The position numbers and the translations under genes are program-made. Under the pieces are notes generated by a model. That model was not told the origin of the DNA. It made no database searches and worked only from the letters and a program-made list of their open reading frames with translations. This document shows, one piece after another, positions 1 through 8,467 of a stretch of 64,000 nt of DNA (position 1 is its first letter; each line of letters starts with the position of its first letter). Origin of the DNA: Pseudomonas wenzhouensis (GTDB lineage: Bacteria; Pseudomonadota; Gammaproteobacteria; Pseudomonadales; Pseudomonadaceae); contig NZ_CP072610.1 in assembly GCF_021029445.1 (NCBI RefSeq), positions 248,001 through 312,000 on the forward strand. Reading direction: 5' to 3'.

Positions 1-383
1 TGGACAACGTCGACAGCGTCATCGTCACCTTCCGCCAGCTGCGCGAACTGGGGGTCAAGCTGGCCATCGACGACTTTGGCACCGGCTATTCCTCGCTCAG
101 TTACCTCAAGCGCTTCCCGGTGCATTACGTGAAGATCGACCAGACCTTCATCCGCGACCTGTCGCCCGGCGGCGAGGATGCGGCGATCACCCGCGCCATC
201 ATCGCCATGGCCCACAGCCTGGAACTGAAGGTGGTGGCCGAGGGCGTGGAAACCCAGGCGCAGATGGATTTCCTCAAGAGCCAGAACTGCGACGAGATCC
301 AGGGCTATCTGATCAGCCGTCCGGTGGAGGCCAGTGCCTTCGCCGAGCTGCTGCGGGCGCAGATCGACAACCCACTGGATTGA
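1..383 (+). CDS. EAL-domain c-di-GMP phosphodiesterase, C-terminal part
   Basis: The window opens inside this gene; the reading frame is open from base 3 and ends at the TGA before 384. The visible ~126 residues are the second half of an EAL domain: AIDDFGTGYSSLSYLKR carries the conserved DDFGTG loop (metal and substrate binding), followed by VKIDQTFIRDL and VAEGVET, and then by the QGYLISRP motif. EAL enzymes open c-di-GMP to pGpG. The upstream domains (often GGDEF, PAS or membrane sensors) lie outside the window, so the input signal is unknown. The catalytic residues that can be seen are intact, which favours an active enzyme. Confidence 0.93.
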   Translation, partial: DNVDSVIVTFRQLRELGVKLAIDDFGTGYSSLSYLKRFPVHYVKIDQTFIRDLSPGGEDAAITRAIIAMAHSLELKVVAEGVETQAQMDFLKSQNCDEIQGYLISRPVEASAFAELLRAQIDNPLD

Positions 384-416
384 ACGGCGCTTGCTCGCTA
401 CCCGGGCAGCGTGCGC

Positions 417-845
417 TTACTTGGCGAACAGCTGGCCGATGTCCTTGAACGCCTTGAACTCCAGCGCGTTGCCGCAGGGGTCGAGGAGGAACAAGGTGGC
501 CTGCTCGCCGACCTGGCCCTTGAAACGCACATAGGGTTCGATGACGAACTTCGTCTTGCGGCTGCTCAGGCGCTCGGCCAGCGCCTCCCAATCGTCCCAG
601 GCGAGCACCACGCCGAAATGCGGCACCGGCACGTCATGGCCGTCCACCGGGTTGCTGGCGGCTGCTTCCTGATAAGCCATCTTCGGGGCCTCGTGGATCA
701 CCAACTGGTGGCCGAAGAAATCGAAATCCACCCAGTGCTCACTGCTGCGGCCTTCGGCACAGCCGAATACCTCGCCGTAGAAATGCCGCGCGGCAGCCAG
801 GTCGTACACGGGAATCGCCAGGTGAAAGGGTGCAAGGGCCATCAC
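417..845 (-). CDS. VOC (glyoxalase/dioxygenase-fold) family protein
   Basis: A 142-aa protein (start at 845, or the next ATG at 842) with the paired beta-alpha-beta-beta-beta modules of the vicinal oxygen chelate superfamily. Candidate metal ligands sit at expected places: His8 in PFHLAIPV, the His of PHFGVV in mid-chain, and the Glu of NALEFKAF near the C-terminus. Members include lactoylglutathione lyases, extradiol dioxygenases and resistance proteins; nothing here fixes a substrate. The length is normal for a single-domain member. It is transcribed away from the LysR gene at 987, and a palindrome in the 141-bp gap suggests that this regulator controls it. Confidence 0.85.
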   Translation of the reverse strand: MMALAPFHLAIPVYDLAAARHFYGEVFGCAEGRSSEHWVDFDFFGHQLVIHEAPKMAYQEAAASNPVDGHDVPVPHFGVVLAWDDWEALAERLSSRKTKFVIEPYVRFKGQVGEQATLFLLDPCGNALEFKAFKDIGQLFAK

Positions 846-935
846 GGATTACCTCTGATTGTTGTGGGTAGGGCGGGTGCAACCCCGCCATCGATGTTCG
901 TTGCTCCAGCCTATCAACAGCGAAATTGTCGAAAA

Positions 936-951
936 GCGAATATTCTTTCGC
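936..951. promoter_or_regulatory. Putative LysR operator between VOC gene and LysR gene
   Basis: An inverted repeat GCGAA-N6-TTCGC lies in the short AT-richer gap between two divergent genes, about 35 bp before the LysR start. Position and symmetry fit a LysR-type binding site (T-N11-A class). The assignment is inference. Confidence 0.4.
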
Positions 952-986
952 ACAAGCTCAAATAATTTCGATCATTCGAGGCGTCG

Positions 987-1844
987 ATGCTGCGTGAACT
1001 GAAAACCTTTATCACCGTCGCCCGTTTGGGCACCTTCGCCGCTGCCGGTCAACAAGTGGGGCTGACCCAATCTGCCGTCAGCGCGCAGATGCGCGTACTG
1101 GAGCAGCACCTCGGCGTGCGCTTGTTCGACCGCAGTGGTCGCGCTGCCGTGCTCAATGCGGCCGGCCGGCATGCCCTGCCGCTAGCCGAGCAGATGCTCG
1201 CGCTGTACGCGCAAATGGCGCTACCGCAGGCGGCCGATCAGTGGCAGGGCGAGCTGCGCGTCGGCGCCATCGCCACCCTGCAGACCGGCCTGCTGGCCGA
1301 GGCGCTGCCGCGCTTTCGGCAACTGGCGCCGTTGGTCGAGCTGAAGCTGGTGCCGGGCGTGTCCTTGCAGCTGTTCAGCCAGCTGGATGCCGGCGAGCTG
1401 GATCTGGCACTGCTGATCAAGCCGCCGTTCCCCCTGCCCAAGGAGCTGCTGGAGGTGCCGCTGGCATGCGAGCCCTTCGTGCTGATCGCGCCGCAGGACG
1501 TGACCGGCGACGACCCGCTGCGCCTGCTGGTCGAGCAACCCTTCGTGCGCTACGACCGCGCCTCGTTCGGTGGGCGCCAGGTGATCCGCTTTCTGCGTGA
1601 ACAGCAGCTGAACGTGCGCGAGGCACTGGAGCTGGATGAGCTGGAAGCCATCGTACGTCTGGTGGAGAACGGCATGGGCGTCGCCCTGGTGCCACGCGCC
1701 GGCCTGTGGCTGCAACGGCCGACGCGCCTGCGGGTGATCGAGCTGGGCGCGCTGACCTTCCATCGCGAACTGGTCGCCCTGGTGCGGCGGGCGCAGCGCC
1801 AGCCGGCGCTGGATTGCCTGCTGGAGTGTTTGCGGCGCTTGTAG
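987..1844 (+). CDS. LysR-family transcriptional regulator
   Basis: A 285-aa protein with the classic N-terminal winged helix-turn-helix: residues 1-60 include FAAAGQQVGLTQSAVSAQMR and LFDRSG. A LysR substrate-binding domain follows (about 90-280). Start ATG at 987 has a GAGG ribosome site 6-9 bases upstream. LysR proteins bind DNA as tetramers and respond to a small effector in the C-terminal domain; the effector is unknown. The divergent VOC gene at 417-845 is the likely target, as is usual for the family. Length is slightly short of the usual ~300 aa, but no domain appears to be missing. Confidence 0.92.
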   Translation: MLRELKTFITVARLGTFAAAGQQVGLTQSAVSAQMRVLEQHLGVRLFDRSGRAAVLNAAGRHALPLAEQMLALYAQMALPQAADQWQGELRVGAIATLQTGLLAEALPRFRQLAPLVELKLVPGVSLQLFSQLDAGELDLALLIKPPFPLPKELLEVPLACEPFVLIAPQDVTGDDPLRLLVEQPFVRYDRASFGGRQVIRFLREQQLNVREALELDELEAIVRLVENGMGVALVPRAGLWLQRPTRLRVIELGALTFHRELVALVRRAQRQPALDCLLECLRRL

Positions 1845-1914
1845 CCCGGATGCAATCCGGGGCGCTGGCGGCGGTGCCAGGTGAGCGCTATGGATCGCGG
1901 GGGACTGGCCGCTA

Positions 1915-2055
1915 GGTTCTGTACGAAAAGTGCCTGCGCTCGGTGATGCTTCGTTAAAAATAGGTTCGGAATGCTCATTTACAGCTCGTAAACTCCGCTT
2001 CCCCACCCATTTTTGCCTCGCCTGACTTTCGCTCGACGACTTTTCGTACAGAACC
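1915..2055. mobile_element. MITE-like element, 141 bp, with 17-bp terminal inverted repeats
   Basis: The ends are GGTTCTGTACGAAAAGT (1915-1931) and its exact reverse complement (2039-2055). TA flanks both sides, within a larger CTAG on each side, consistent with a TA/CTAG target duplication of the IS5-type (IS427-like) group. The interior shows partial self-complementarity (TTAAAAAT near 1954 against ATTTTTG near 2010) and has no transposase ORF, so the element would be mobilised in trans. It sits between the LysR gene and the 3' end of metQ. The IS family is inferred from the ends, not from a database match. Confidence 0.75.
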
Positions 2056-2131
2056 TAGGTTCCACACATAAAAATGCCGCGCGGCTTTGCAGCGGCGCGG
2101 CATTGGTTACAGCAAGAGCGGTCGGCGGCGA

Positions 2132-2902
2132 TCAGAACGCCGGAACGACGGCGCCCTTGTACTTCTCTTCGATGAACTGCTTGACCTCGGCGCTGTGCAG
2201 GGCCTTGACCAGCTTCTGCACGGCGTCGCTGTCCTTGTTGTCGGCGCGGGTCACCAGAATGTTGACGTACGGCGAGTCGCTGCCTTCGATGGCCAGGGCG
2301 TCCTGGGTCGGGTTCAGCTTGGCTTCCAGGGCGTAGTTGGTGTTGATCAGGGCGAGGTCGACCTGGCTCAGCACGCGCGGCAGGGTAGCTGCTTCCAGTT
2401 CACGCACCTTGATCGCCTTCGGGTTTTCGGCGATGTCCTTCGGCGTGGCGAGGATGCCGGCTTCCGGCTTGAGGGTGATCACGCCGGCTTTCTGCAGCAG
2501 CAGCAGGGCGCGGCCGCCGTTGGTGGCGTCGTTGGGGATGGCCACGGTAGCGCCTTGCGCCAGCTCGCTCAGGTTCTTGATCTTGCTGGAGTAGGCGCCG
2601 AAGGGCTCGACGTGCACGCCGGCAACGCTGACCAGCTCGGTCTTGCGGCTGGCGTTGAACTCGTCCAGGTACGGCTGGTGCTGGAAGAAGTTGGCGTCGA
2701 GGTTGCCTTGCTGCACCTGCAGGTTGGGCTGCACGTAGTCGGTGAACACACGCACCTTCAGCTCCACGCCTTCTTTGGCCAGGGCCGGTTTGACGAACTC
2801 GAGGATCTCCGCGTGCGGCACCGGGGTGGCGGCGACGCTGAGGGTTTCGGCCTGGGCCGAGAAGGCCGCGCAGGCGGCGATGGCAGTCAGCAGCTTCTTC
2901 AT
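2132..2902 (-). CDS. metQ: Methionine ABC transporter substrate-binding protein MetQ
   Basis: A 256-aa NlpA/MetQ-family periplasmic binding protein. I chose the ATG at 2902 over an upstream in-frame extension to 3001. A good AAGGAAT ribosome site lies just before it, and the product then begins with a signal peptide (MKKLLTAIAACAAFSAQA, cleavage before ETL). The extension would overlap metI. Family hallmarks are VAATPVPHAEIL at the N-terminus, NLDANFFQHQPYLDEF, AIPNDATNGGRALLLLQ and YVNILVTR. It delivers L- or D-methionine to MetI/MetN. An IAAC stretch in the signal peptide could be read as a lipobox, but the hydrophobic core before it is too short. It is the last gene of metNIQ. Confidence 0.95.
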   Translation of the reverse strand: MKKLLTAIAACAAFSAQAETLSVAATPVPHAEILEFVKPALAKEGVELKVRVFTDYVQPNLQVQQGNLDANFFQHQPYLDEFNASRKTELVSVAGVHVEPFGAYSSKIKNLSELAQGATVAIPNDATNGGRALLLLQKAGVITLKPEAGILATPKDIAENPKAIKVRELEAATLPRVLSQVDLALINTNYALEAKLNPTQDALAIEGSDSPYVNILVTRADNKDSDAVQKLVKALHSAEVKQFIEEKYKGAVVPAF

Positions 2903-2966
2903 TTCAAGATTCCTTTTGGGAAGGTTGGCGCGGCTCTCGCGGGTGGCGAGTCGTCGCTTGTTGGGA

Positions 2967-3635
2967 TTACTTGCGAGAAAAATGCACCACCAGCCGATCA
3001 CCGACCATCTGCAGCACCTGCACCAGGATCAACAGCAGGATCACGGTCACGGCCATCACGTCCGGCTGGTAGCGCTGGTAGCCGTAGCGCACGGCCAGGT
3101 CGCCGAGGCCGCCGCCGCCGATCAGGCCGCTCATGGCGGTGTAGGACACCAGGGTAATCGCGGTGACGGTGGTGGCCGCGAGCAGGCCGGGCAACGCCTC
3201 GGGCAGCAGCGCGCGGGTGATGATCTGCCAGGTGCTGGCGCCCATCGCCTGGGTCGCCTCGATGATGCCGCGCTCGACTTCACGCAGGGCGGTTTCCACC
3301 AGGCGCGCGAAGAACGGCGTGGCGCCCACCACCAGCGGCGGGATGGCGCCGGCGACGCCCAGCGAGGTGCCGACCAGCAGCTCGGTGAAGGGAATCATCA
3401 GGATCAGCAGGATGACGAAGGGCACCGAGCGCAGGATGTTCACCACCAGCGACAGCGCGCCATACAGGGCCTTCTGTTCGAACAGCTGGCGCGGGCCGGT
3501 CAGAAACAGCAGCACGCCGAGCGGCAGGCCGAGCAGCACGGTGAACAGCATCGAGCCGAGCAGCATGTTCAGGGTGTCGAGACTGGCCTGCCAGATTTCC
3601 GGCCAGAACACGTTGGGCAGCAGTTGTTCGAGCAT
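2967..3635 (-). CDS. metI: Methionine ABC transporter permease MetI
   Basis: A 222-aa inner-membrane protein with about five hydrophobic segments (for example around residues 20-45, 60-85 and 180-205). The binding-protein-dependent transport EAA loop is visible in ATQAMGASTWQIITRALLPE. Length is typical of MetI. Its ATG overlaps the metN stop by one base (TGATG), so the two are translationally coupled. It forms the membrane channel with a MetN dimer outside and MetQ as donor. Confidence 0.96.
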   Translation of the reverse strand: MLEQLLPNVFWPEIWQASLDTLNMLLGSMLFTVLLGLPLGVLLFLTGPRQLFEQKALYGALSLVVNILRSVPFVILLILMIPFTELLVGTSLGVAGAIPPLVVGATPFFARLVETALREVERGIIEATQAMGASTWQIITRALLPEALPGLLAATTVTAITLVSYTAMSGLIGGGGLGDLAVRYGYQRYQPDVMAVTVILLLILVQVLQMVGDRLVVHFSRK

Positions 3636-4642
3636 CAGCGCAGTACCTCCAGATGCACGTCGGCGGCTTCGAAGCGCGCCAGCGCGGCGTCGATGTCTCC
3701 GCCGGTCAGGGCCAGGGTCAGCTGGCCGTAGGGGGTGTCCTTGATGCGGTCGATACGCCCGGCCAGGATGCTGTAGTCCACCCCGGTTTCGCGGGCCACG
3801 GTGCCCAGCAGCGGGGCGTAGGTGGCTTCGCCCTGGAAGGTCAGGCGCAGGATGCGGCCTTCAACATGAGCGAAGTCATCGCGTTGGTCGTTCTCGTCGA
3901 CGTGCTCGGACTCCTGCACGAAACGCTTGGTTGTCGGGTGCCGCGGATGCAGGAACACCTCGGCCACCGGGCCTTCCTCGACGATGACGCCGGCATCCAT
4001 CACCGCCACGCGGTCGCAGACGCGGCGGATCACGTCCATCTCGTGGGTGATCAGCACGATGGTCAGGCCCAGCTCGCGATTGATCTCGGCCAGCAGTTGC
4101 AGCACGGCGGTGGTGGTCTGCGGGTCGAGGGCACTGGTGGCCTCGTCGCACAAGAGGATCTTTGGCCGCGTGCTAAGCGCACGGGCGATGCCGACACGCT
4201 GTTTCTGCCCGCCGGAGAGCTGCGCCGGGTATTTGTTGGCGTGATCCTGCAGGCCGACGCGGGTCAGCAGTTCGGCGACGCGGGCGTCGATCTCGGCGCG
4301 GCTCAGCTCGCCGGCCAGGCGCAGCGGCATGGCGATGTTGTCGGCGACGGTCTTCGACGACAGCAGGTTGAAGTGCTGGAAGATCATCCCGACCTGCTGG
4401 CGGAAGCGGCGCAGGCCATTGGCATCGAGGGCGGTGACATCGACACCGTCGATCTCGATGCGTCCACCGGTGGGCTCTTCCAGGCGGTTGATCAGGCGCA
4501 GCAGGGTGCTCTTGCCCGCGCCGGAGTGGCCGATGATGCCGAACACCTGGCCGCTGCCGATCTGCAGCGTGGTGGGCTGCAGCGCCGGAATCTCGCGACC
4601 GGCGACGCGGTAGGCTTTGTGAACGGATTGAAACTGAATCAC
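3635..4642 (-). CDS. metN: Methionine ABC transporter ATP-binding protein MetN
   Basis: A 335-aa ATPase. Walker A is GHSGAGKST (about residues 38-46), the ABC signature is LSGGQKQR, Walker B is [12 protein letters not shown], and the switch histidine is in LITHEMD. Residues ~255-335 form the NIL regulatory domain that binds methionine and inhibits transport (trans-inhibition). It is the first gene of metN-metI-metQ, with the promoter somewhere in the 165-bp gap before the lipoprotein gene. I saw no SAM riboswitch in that leader. Confidence 0.97.
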   Translation of the reverse strand: MIQFQSVHKAYRVAGREIPALQPTTLQIGSGQVFGIIGHSGAGKSTLLRLINRLEEPTGGRIEIDGVDVTALDANGLRRFRQQVGMIFQHFNLLSSKTVADNIAMPLRLAGELSRAEIDARVAELLTRVGLQDHANKYPAQLSGGQKQRVGIARALSTRPKILLCDEATSALDPQTTTAVLQLLAEINRELGLTIVLITHEMDVIRRVCDRVAVMDAGVIVEEGPVAEVFLHPRHPTTKRFVQESEHVDENDQRDDFAHVEGRILRLTFQGEATYAPLLGTVARETGVDYSILAGRIDRIKDTPYGQLTLALTGGDIDAALARFEAADVHLEVLR

Positions 4643-4808
4643 GCGAACGACCTTTTGGGTGTGTTCAGGGCCGGGGTCTGGGTGGTTGAAGCGGCCGATC
4701 AGCGCCGGATGGGCGCAAAAGGCCGCTAGTCTACCCGGCGCTGTTTAGGCCGAGAAAATCTTTGTTGGCCTATGGTTATTACAAAATGGCATTAATAAGC
4801 CGGGTTTA

Positions 4809-5177
4809 TTACTGTGCCTGTTCCAGCGTCTGGCGCACATCGCTGCCCAGTGCGGGGGCGTCAGGCAACAGGCTGCGTGCCTGGCTCAAGGCTTTGCCAG
4901 CGGCGTCGAGATCGCCGCGCTGCAACGCTTCGCGCCCTTGCAGCATGTAGGCATCGGCCAGGCGTCGTTGATACTGCAGCAGGCGTTCGTCCTGGCCGGC
5001 GCGCGGCTCAAGCGCAACGAGCTGCTCACGGGCACCGTCCAGGTCGGCTGCGTCGAGGCGTTGTTCGATCTGCTGGAAGGCGGGCGTCAGTGTGTCGATG
5101 CCGGACGATGTGCTTTGGCAAGCGGCCAGCAGCAGTACCAGGCCGATCAGCAGGCCGTTAAAAACGAACGACTTCAT
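4809..5177 (-). CDS. Small lipoprotein of unknown function
   Basis: A 122-aa protein using the ATG at 5177; the longer form from 5216 would bury the signal peptide. MKSFVFNGLLIGLVLLLAAC ends in a clear lipobox (LAAC), so it should be processed by signal peptidase II. The residue after the cysteine is Gln, favouring the outer membrane. The mature part is helical with TPR-like alternation (LDAADLDGAREQLVALEP, then REALQRGDLDAAGKALSQA), resembling two tetratricopeptide-type hairpins. A protein of this kind sits between znuB and metN in other pseudomonads. No function is known to me. Confidence 0.85.
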   Translation of the reverse strand: MKSFVFNGLLIGLVLLLAACQSTSSGIDTLTPAFQQIEQRLDAADLDGAREQLVALEPRAGQDERLLQYQRRLADAYMLQGREALQRGDLDAAGKALSQARSLLPDAPALGSDVRQTLEQAQ

Positions 5178-5286
5178 GCGTCTACGTCTCAGGTTGTGCA
5201 AAAAATGCGCAATCATACAGCGTTACCCCACTGATTTCACGCCGCCCTAGGCGAGCGTCGGGCGGCCGGAGCCGTGCGGTCAAGTA

Positions 5287-6075
5287 TCAGCCGTTGCGCT
5301 TGGGCAGGGCGAAGCTGGCCAGAAACAACGCAGCGGCACTGACCACGATGGATGGCCCGGCCGGCGTGTCCTGATACCAGGACAGCGCCAGGCCGCAGCA
5401 CACCGCCAGCAGGCCGAGCAGGCTGGCGCCCACGGCCATCTGTTCCGGTGTGCGCGCGTGGCGCTGGGCAGCAGCGGCGGGGATGATCAGCAACGAGGTG
5501 ATCAGCAGTACGCCGACGATCTTCATCGCCACGGCGATCACCACGGCAATCAGCAGCATCAGGGCCAGGCGAATCGCCGCCACCGGTAGGCCTTCGACCC
5601 GTGCCAGTTCCTCGTGCACGGTGATCGCCAGCAGCGGTCGCCACAGCCAGGCCAGCAGCGCCAGTACCAGGGCGCTGCCGCCGATGATCCAAGCTAGATC
5701 GGTGGGGCTGACGGCGAGCAGGTCGCCGAACAGGTAGCTCATCAGGTCGATGCGCACGTCATGCATGAAGCTCAGCGCCACCAGGCCCAGCGACAGGGTG
5801 CTGTGGGCAAGGATACCCAGCAGGGTGTCGGAGGCCAGCGGCTGGCGCTGCTGCAGGGTGACCAGCAGCACGGCGAGCAGTACGCAGCCGACGGTTACCG
5901 TCAGGGTTGGGCTGACGTCGAGCATCAGCCCCAGCGCCACGCCGAGCAGGGCGGCATGGGACAGGGTGTCGCCAAAATAGGCCATGCGCCGCCAGACCAC
6001 GAAGGAGCCGAGCGGGCCAGCCACCAGGGCCAGCGCCAGGCCGGCGAGCAGGGCGTTGAGGAGAAAGTCAGGCAT
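5287..6075 (-). CDS. znuB: Zinc ABC transporter permease ZnuB
   Basis: A 262-aa ABC-3 family permease with about eight hydrophobic segments. The family motif region GDTLSHAALLGVALG (about residues 35-50) is present. It forms the channel for Zn(II) import with ZnuC. Its ATG overlaps the znuC stop by one base, so it is the third gene of the zur-znuC-znuB operon. Confidence 0.96.
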   Translation of the reverse strand: MPDFLLNALLAGLALALVAGPLGSFVVWRRMAYFGDTLSHAALLGVALGLMLDVSPTLTVTVGCVLLAVLLVTLQQRQPLASDTLLGILAHSTLSLGLVALSFMHDVRIDLMSYLFGDLLAVSPTDLAWIIGGSALVLALLAWLWRPLLAITVHEELARVEGLPVAAIRLALMLLIAVVIAVAMKIVGVLLITSLLIIPAAAAQRHARTPEQMAVGASLLGLLAVCCGLALSWYQDTPAGPSIVVSAAALFLASFALPKRNG

Positions 6076-6863
6076 CAGTGTTTACAGTTCGGGCCGTGGA
6101 CGTGGGCCGGGCCGTGAATGGTCAGGCCGGGCTTGACCACGCCGCCATGCAGGTCGTGATCGTGGTCGTGATGGTGGTGATAGACGGCCAGGCTCTTGGC
6201 GTCCTGGCCGAACAGTTCGATAAAGGCTGGGTCGCCGCTGACCTGCTCCGGGTGGCCGGAGCAGCAGACATGGCGGTTGAGGCAGACCACCTGATCGGTG
6301 GCGCTCATCACCAGATGCAGGTCGTGCGAGACCATCAGCACGCCGCAGCCGTGACGTTCGCGCAGCCGCGAGATCAGCCGGTACAGCTCGGCCTGACCGG
6401 CGACGTCGACGCCCTGCACCGGCTCGTCGAGCACCAGCAACTGCGGCTCGCGCAGCAGCGCGCGGGCCAGCAGCACGCGCTGCATCTCGCCCCCGGAAAT
6501 GCTCTGCAGCGGGCTGTCGATCACCTGCTCGGCGCCGACTTCAGCCAGCGCTGCCAGCGCCCGCTGGCGATCCACACCCGGTACCAGGCGCAGGAAGCGC
6601 AGCACCGACAGCGGCAGGGTGGCGTCGACATGCAGTTTTTGCGGCATGTAGCCGATGCGCAGGCGTGGCGCCCGGCGCACGTTACCGCTGTCGGGCTGGA
6701 GCAGGCCGAGCACCACGCGCACTAGAGTCGTCTTGCCGGCGCCGTTGGGGCCGATCAGGGTGACGATCTCACCGGGTTGTACGCTCAGCTGCACGTCGTC
6801 CAGCACCGCCTGGCCATTGAAGCTGACAGCGACGCCGTCGAGCCGGATCAATGCTTCGCTCAT
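6075..6863 (-). CDS. znuC: Zinc ABC transporter ATP-binding protein ZnuC
   Basis: A 262-aa ATPase with Walker [10 protein letters not shown], signature ISGGEMQR, Walker [13 protein letters not shown] and switch histidine in MVSHDLH. The C-terminal ~45 residues are rich in histidine ([14 protein letters not shown], then [13 protein letters not shown]), a tail seen in ZnuC of pseudomonads that may bind zinc at the cytoplasmic face. The start overlaps the zur stop by four bases (ATGA). It powers zinc uptake with ZnuB and ZnuA. Confidence 0.97.
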   Translation of the reverse strand: MSEALIRLDGVAVSFNGQAVLDDVQLSVQPGEIVTLIGPNGAGKTTLVRVVLGLLQPDSGNVRRAPRLRIGYMPQKLHVDATLPLSVLRFLRLVPGVDRQRALAALAEVGAEQVIDSPLQSISGGEMQRVLLARALLREPQLLVLDEPVQGVDVAGQAELYRLISRLRERHGCGVLMVSHDLHLVMSATDQVVCLNRHVCCSGHPEQVSGDPAFIELFGQDAKSLAVYHHHHDHDHDLHGGVVKPGLTIHGPAHVHGPNCKH

Positions 6864-7345
6864 GCCGCGCCCTTGCAGCCTGCGCAGAGGCCAACCACTT
6901 CCACGGTCTGGCTTTCCACGGCGAAACCGACACCGGCGGCCCCGTCGACAATGGCCTGGCTGATGGCCGGTTGCTCCAGCTCGGTCGCCGCATGGCAGCT
7001 ACGGCAGATCAGGAACTGGCCCTGGTGCGCGTGCTCCGGGTGGCTGCAGCCGACGAAGGCATTGAGCGAGGCGATGCGGTGCACCAGGCCGTTTTCCAGA
7101 AGGAAGTCCAGCGCGCGGTAAACGGTGGGCGGCGCGGCGCGGCGACCGTCTTCGTCGCTCAGTACGCCGAGGATGTCATAGGCGCCGAGCGGCTTGTGGC
7201 TGGCCCAGACCAGCTCCAGCACGCGCTTGCGCAGGGCAGTCAGGCGCAGACCCTGGCGCGCACAGATGGCTTCGGCTTCAGCCAGCGCATGGCTGACGCA
7301 GCGGGAGTGATCGTGAGGGCGTGCAGCCAGTGGAGTGTCGGTCAT
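6860..7345 (-). CDS. zur: Zinc uptake regulator Zur (Fur family)
   Basis: A 161-aa Fur-family repressor from the ATG at 7345; a TTG seven codons upstream is less likely. The N-terminal winged helix includes [15 protein letters not shown] and [20 protein letters not shown]. Two CxxC pairs form the structural zinc site (CRSCHAA and CAGCKG), and a His-rich [10 protein letters not shown] supplies regulatory-site ligands. With zinc bound it represses uptake genes. It is the first gene of zur-znuC-znuB and divergent from znuA, so one operator in the 66-bp gap can control both transcripts. The P. aeruginosa homologue has also been called Np20. Confidence 0.95.
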   Translation of the reverse strand: MTDTPLAARPHDHSRCVSHALAEAEAICARQGLRLTALRKRVLELVWASHKPLGAYDILGVLSDEDGRRAAPPTVYRALDFLLENGLVHRIASLNAFVGCSHPEHAHQGQFLICRSCHAATELEQPAISQAIVDGAAGVGFAVESQTVEVVGLCAGCKGAA

Positions 7346-7371
7346 GGGCAAGGACGGCGTTGGCAAGAGAC

Positions 7372-7384
7372 GTTATTATGTTAC
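7372..7384. promoter_or_regulatory. Candidate Zur box
   Basis: GTTATTATGTTAC matches 9 of 12 defined positions of the Zur-type palindrome GTTATANTATAAC. It lies in the 66-bp gap between the divergent zur and znuA starts, where a shared zinc-responsive operator is expected. The consensus is from memory. Confidence 0.5.
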
Positions 7385-7411
7385 CTGTTCATTTCCATCC
7401 GAGTATGCCCC

Positions 7412-8362
7412 GTGTTGCGTGTTTTCTGTTTCATTACCCTGTTTTTCGTCGCCAGCGCCCAAGCCGAGGTGCGTGTCCTGACCAGTATCAAGCCGCTGCA
7501 ACTGATTGCCGCAGCGGTGCAGGACGGTGTCGGCGAACCTGACGTGCTGCTTCCGCCGGGCGCCTCACCGCACCACTACGCGCTGCGCCCATCCGACGTA
7601 CGGCGCGTGCGTGATGCCGACCTGCTGTACTGGATCGGCCCGGACATGGAAGGTTTCCTACCGCGCGTGCTGGAAAGCCGCGACAAGCCACAGGTGGCAG
7701 TGCAGAACCTGCCCGGTATTACCCTGCGCCACTTCGGCGATAGCCACGACGAACACGATCATGACCATGACCATGACGAGCATGATCATGGCCACGAACA
7801 TGCCGGCGATGAGCTGGGGCATGATCACGATCATCGTCCGGGCAGTCTGGATGCCCACCTGTGGCTGGCCGCCGACAATGCCAAGGTAATCGCCGCGCGC
7901 ATGGCGGCAGACCTGGCCAAGCTGGATGCCGCCAACGCCGACCGCTACGCCGCCAATCTGCAAGCCTTCGAGGCACGCCTGGAGGCGCTCGATGGCCGCA
8001 TTCGCCCGCAAATGGCCGCTTTGCAGGGCAAGCCCTACTTCGTCTTCCACGAGGCCTTCGATTATTTCGAGGCTGCCTACGGCCTCAAGCACGCCGGGGT
8101 GTTCAGCGTGCTGACCGAAGTGCAGCCGGGTGCCCGACACGTCGCGGCCATGCGAAAGACGCTGCAACAGGCTGGCCCGAGCTGCGTGTTCAGCGAGCCG
8201 CCGCTGCGCCCACGCCTGGCAGAAACCCTGACTGCCGGGCTGCCGGTAAAACTGGCCGAGCTGGATGCGTTGGGTGGCACCTTGCCGGTCAACGCCAGCG
8301 GTTACGAACAACTGCTGGAAAACCTGGCTGCCGGTCTTGGTCAGTGCCTCAATAGCCTGTAA
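7412..8362 (+). CDS. znuA: Periplasmic zinc-binding protein ZnuA
   Basis: A 316-aa cluster A-I solute-binding protein. The frame stays open far upstream, but a GTG at 7412 (or TTG at 7415) places the signal peptide MLRVFCFITLFFVASAQA at the N-terminus, with mature protein beginning EVRVLTSIKPL. Zinc-ligand histidines are in GASPHHYALRP, in DAHLWLAADN after the loop, and in FVFHEAFDYF; a late acidic ligand is plausible in AELDALG. A long His/Asp-rich loop (about residues 112-148) is the flexible zinc-capture loop typical of ZnuA. It works with ZnuB/ZnuC encoded on the other strand. The start codon is the uncertain part. Confidence 0.94.
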   Translation: MLRVFCFITLFFVASAQAEVRVLTSIKPLQLIAAAVQDGVGEPDVLLPPGASPHHYALRPSDVRRVRDADLLYWIGPDMEGFLPRVLESRDKPQVAVQNLPGITLRHFGDSHDEHDHDHDHDEHDHGHEHAGDELGHDHDHRPGSLDAHLWLAADNAKVIAARMAADLAKLDAANADRYAANLQAFEARLEALDGRIRPQMAALQGKPYFVFHEAFDYFEAAYGLKHAGVFSVLTEVQPGARHVAAMRKTLQQAGPSCVFSEPPLRPRLAETLTAGLPVKLAELDALGGTLPVNASGYEQLLENLAAGLGQCLNSL

Positions 8363-8467
8363 GGCCTCTGCAGGGCATCCAGATACGCTTCGCCCTGCGT
8401 CCGTGTTCAGGGGTGACGCGTTTATCTGTGTTGAGCGGGTAAGTCGCGACGAATCACGCCGATCCCG

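Noticed and set aside
2132..3001. Longer MetQ from 3001
   Set aside because: It would overlap metI and place the signal peptide internally; the ATG at 2902 has a good ribosome site.
4643..4808. SAM or other methionine riboswitch in the metNIQ leader
   Set aside because: No multi-helix pattern or conserved core seen in the 165 bp; pseudomonads usually lack SAM-I here.
7741..7840. Tandem CATGAC-like repeats in znuA as a DNA repeat
   Set aside because: They encode the His/Asp-rich zinc loop normal for ZnuA.
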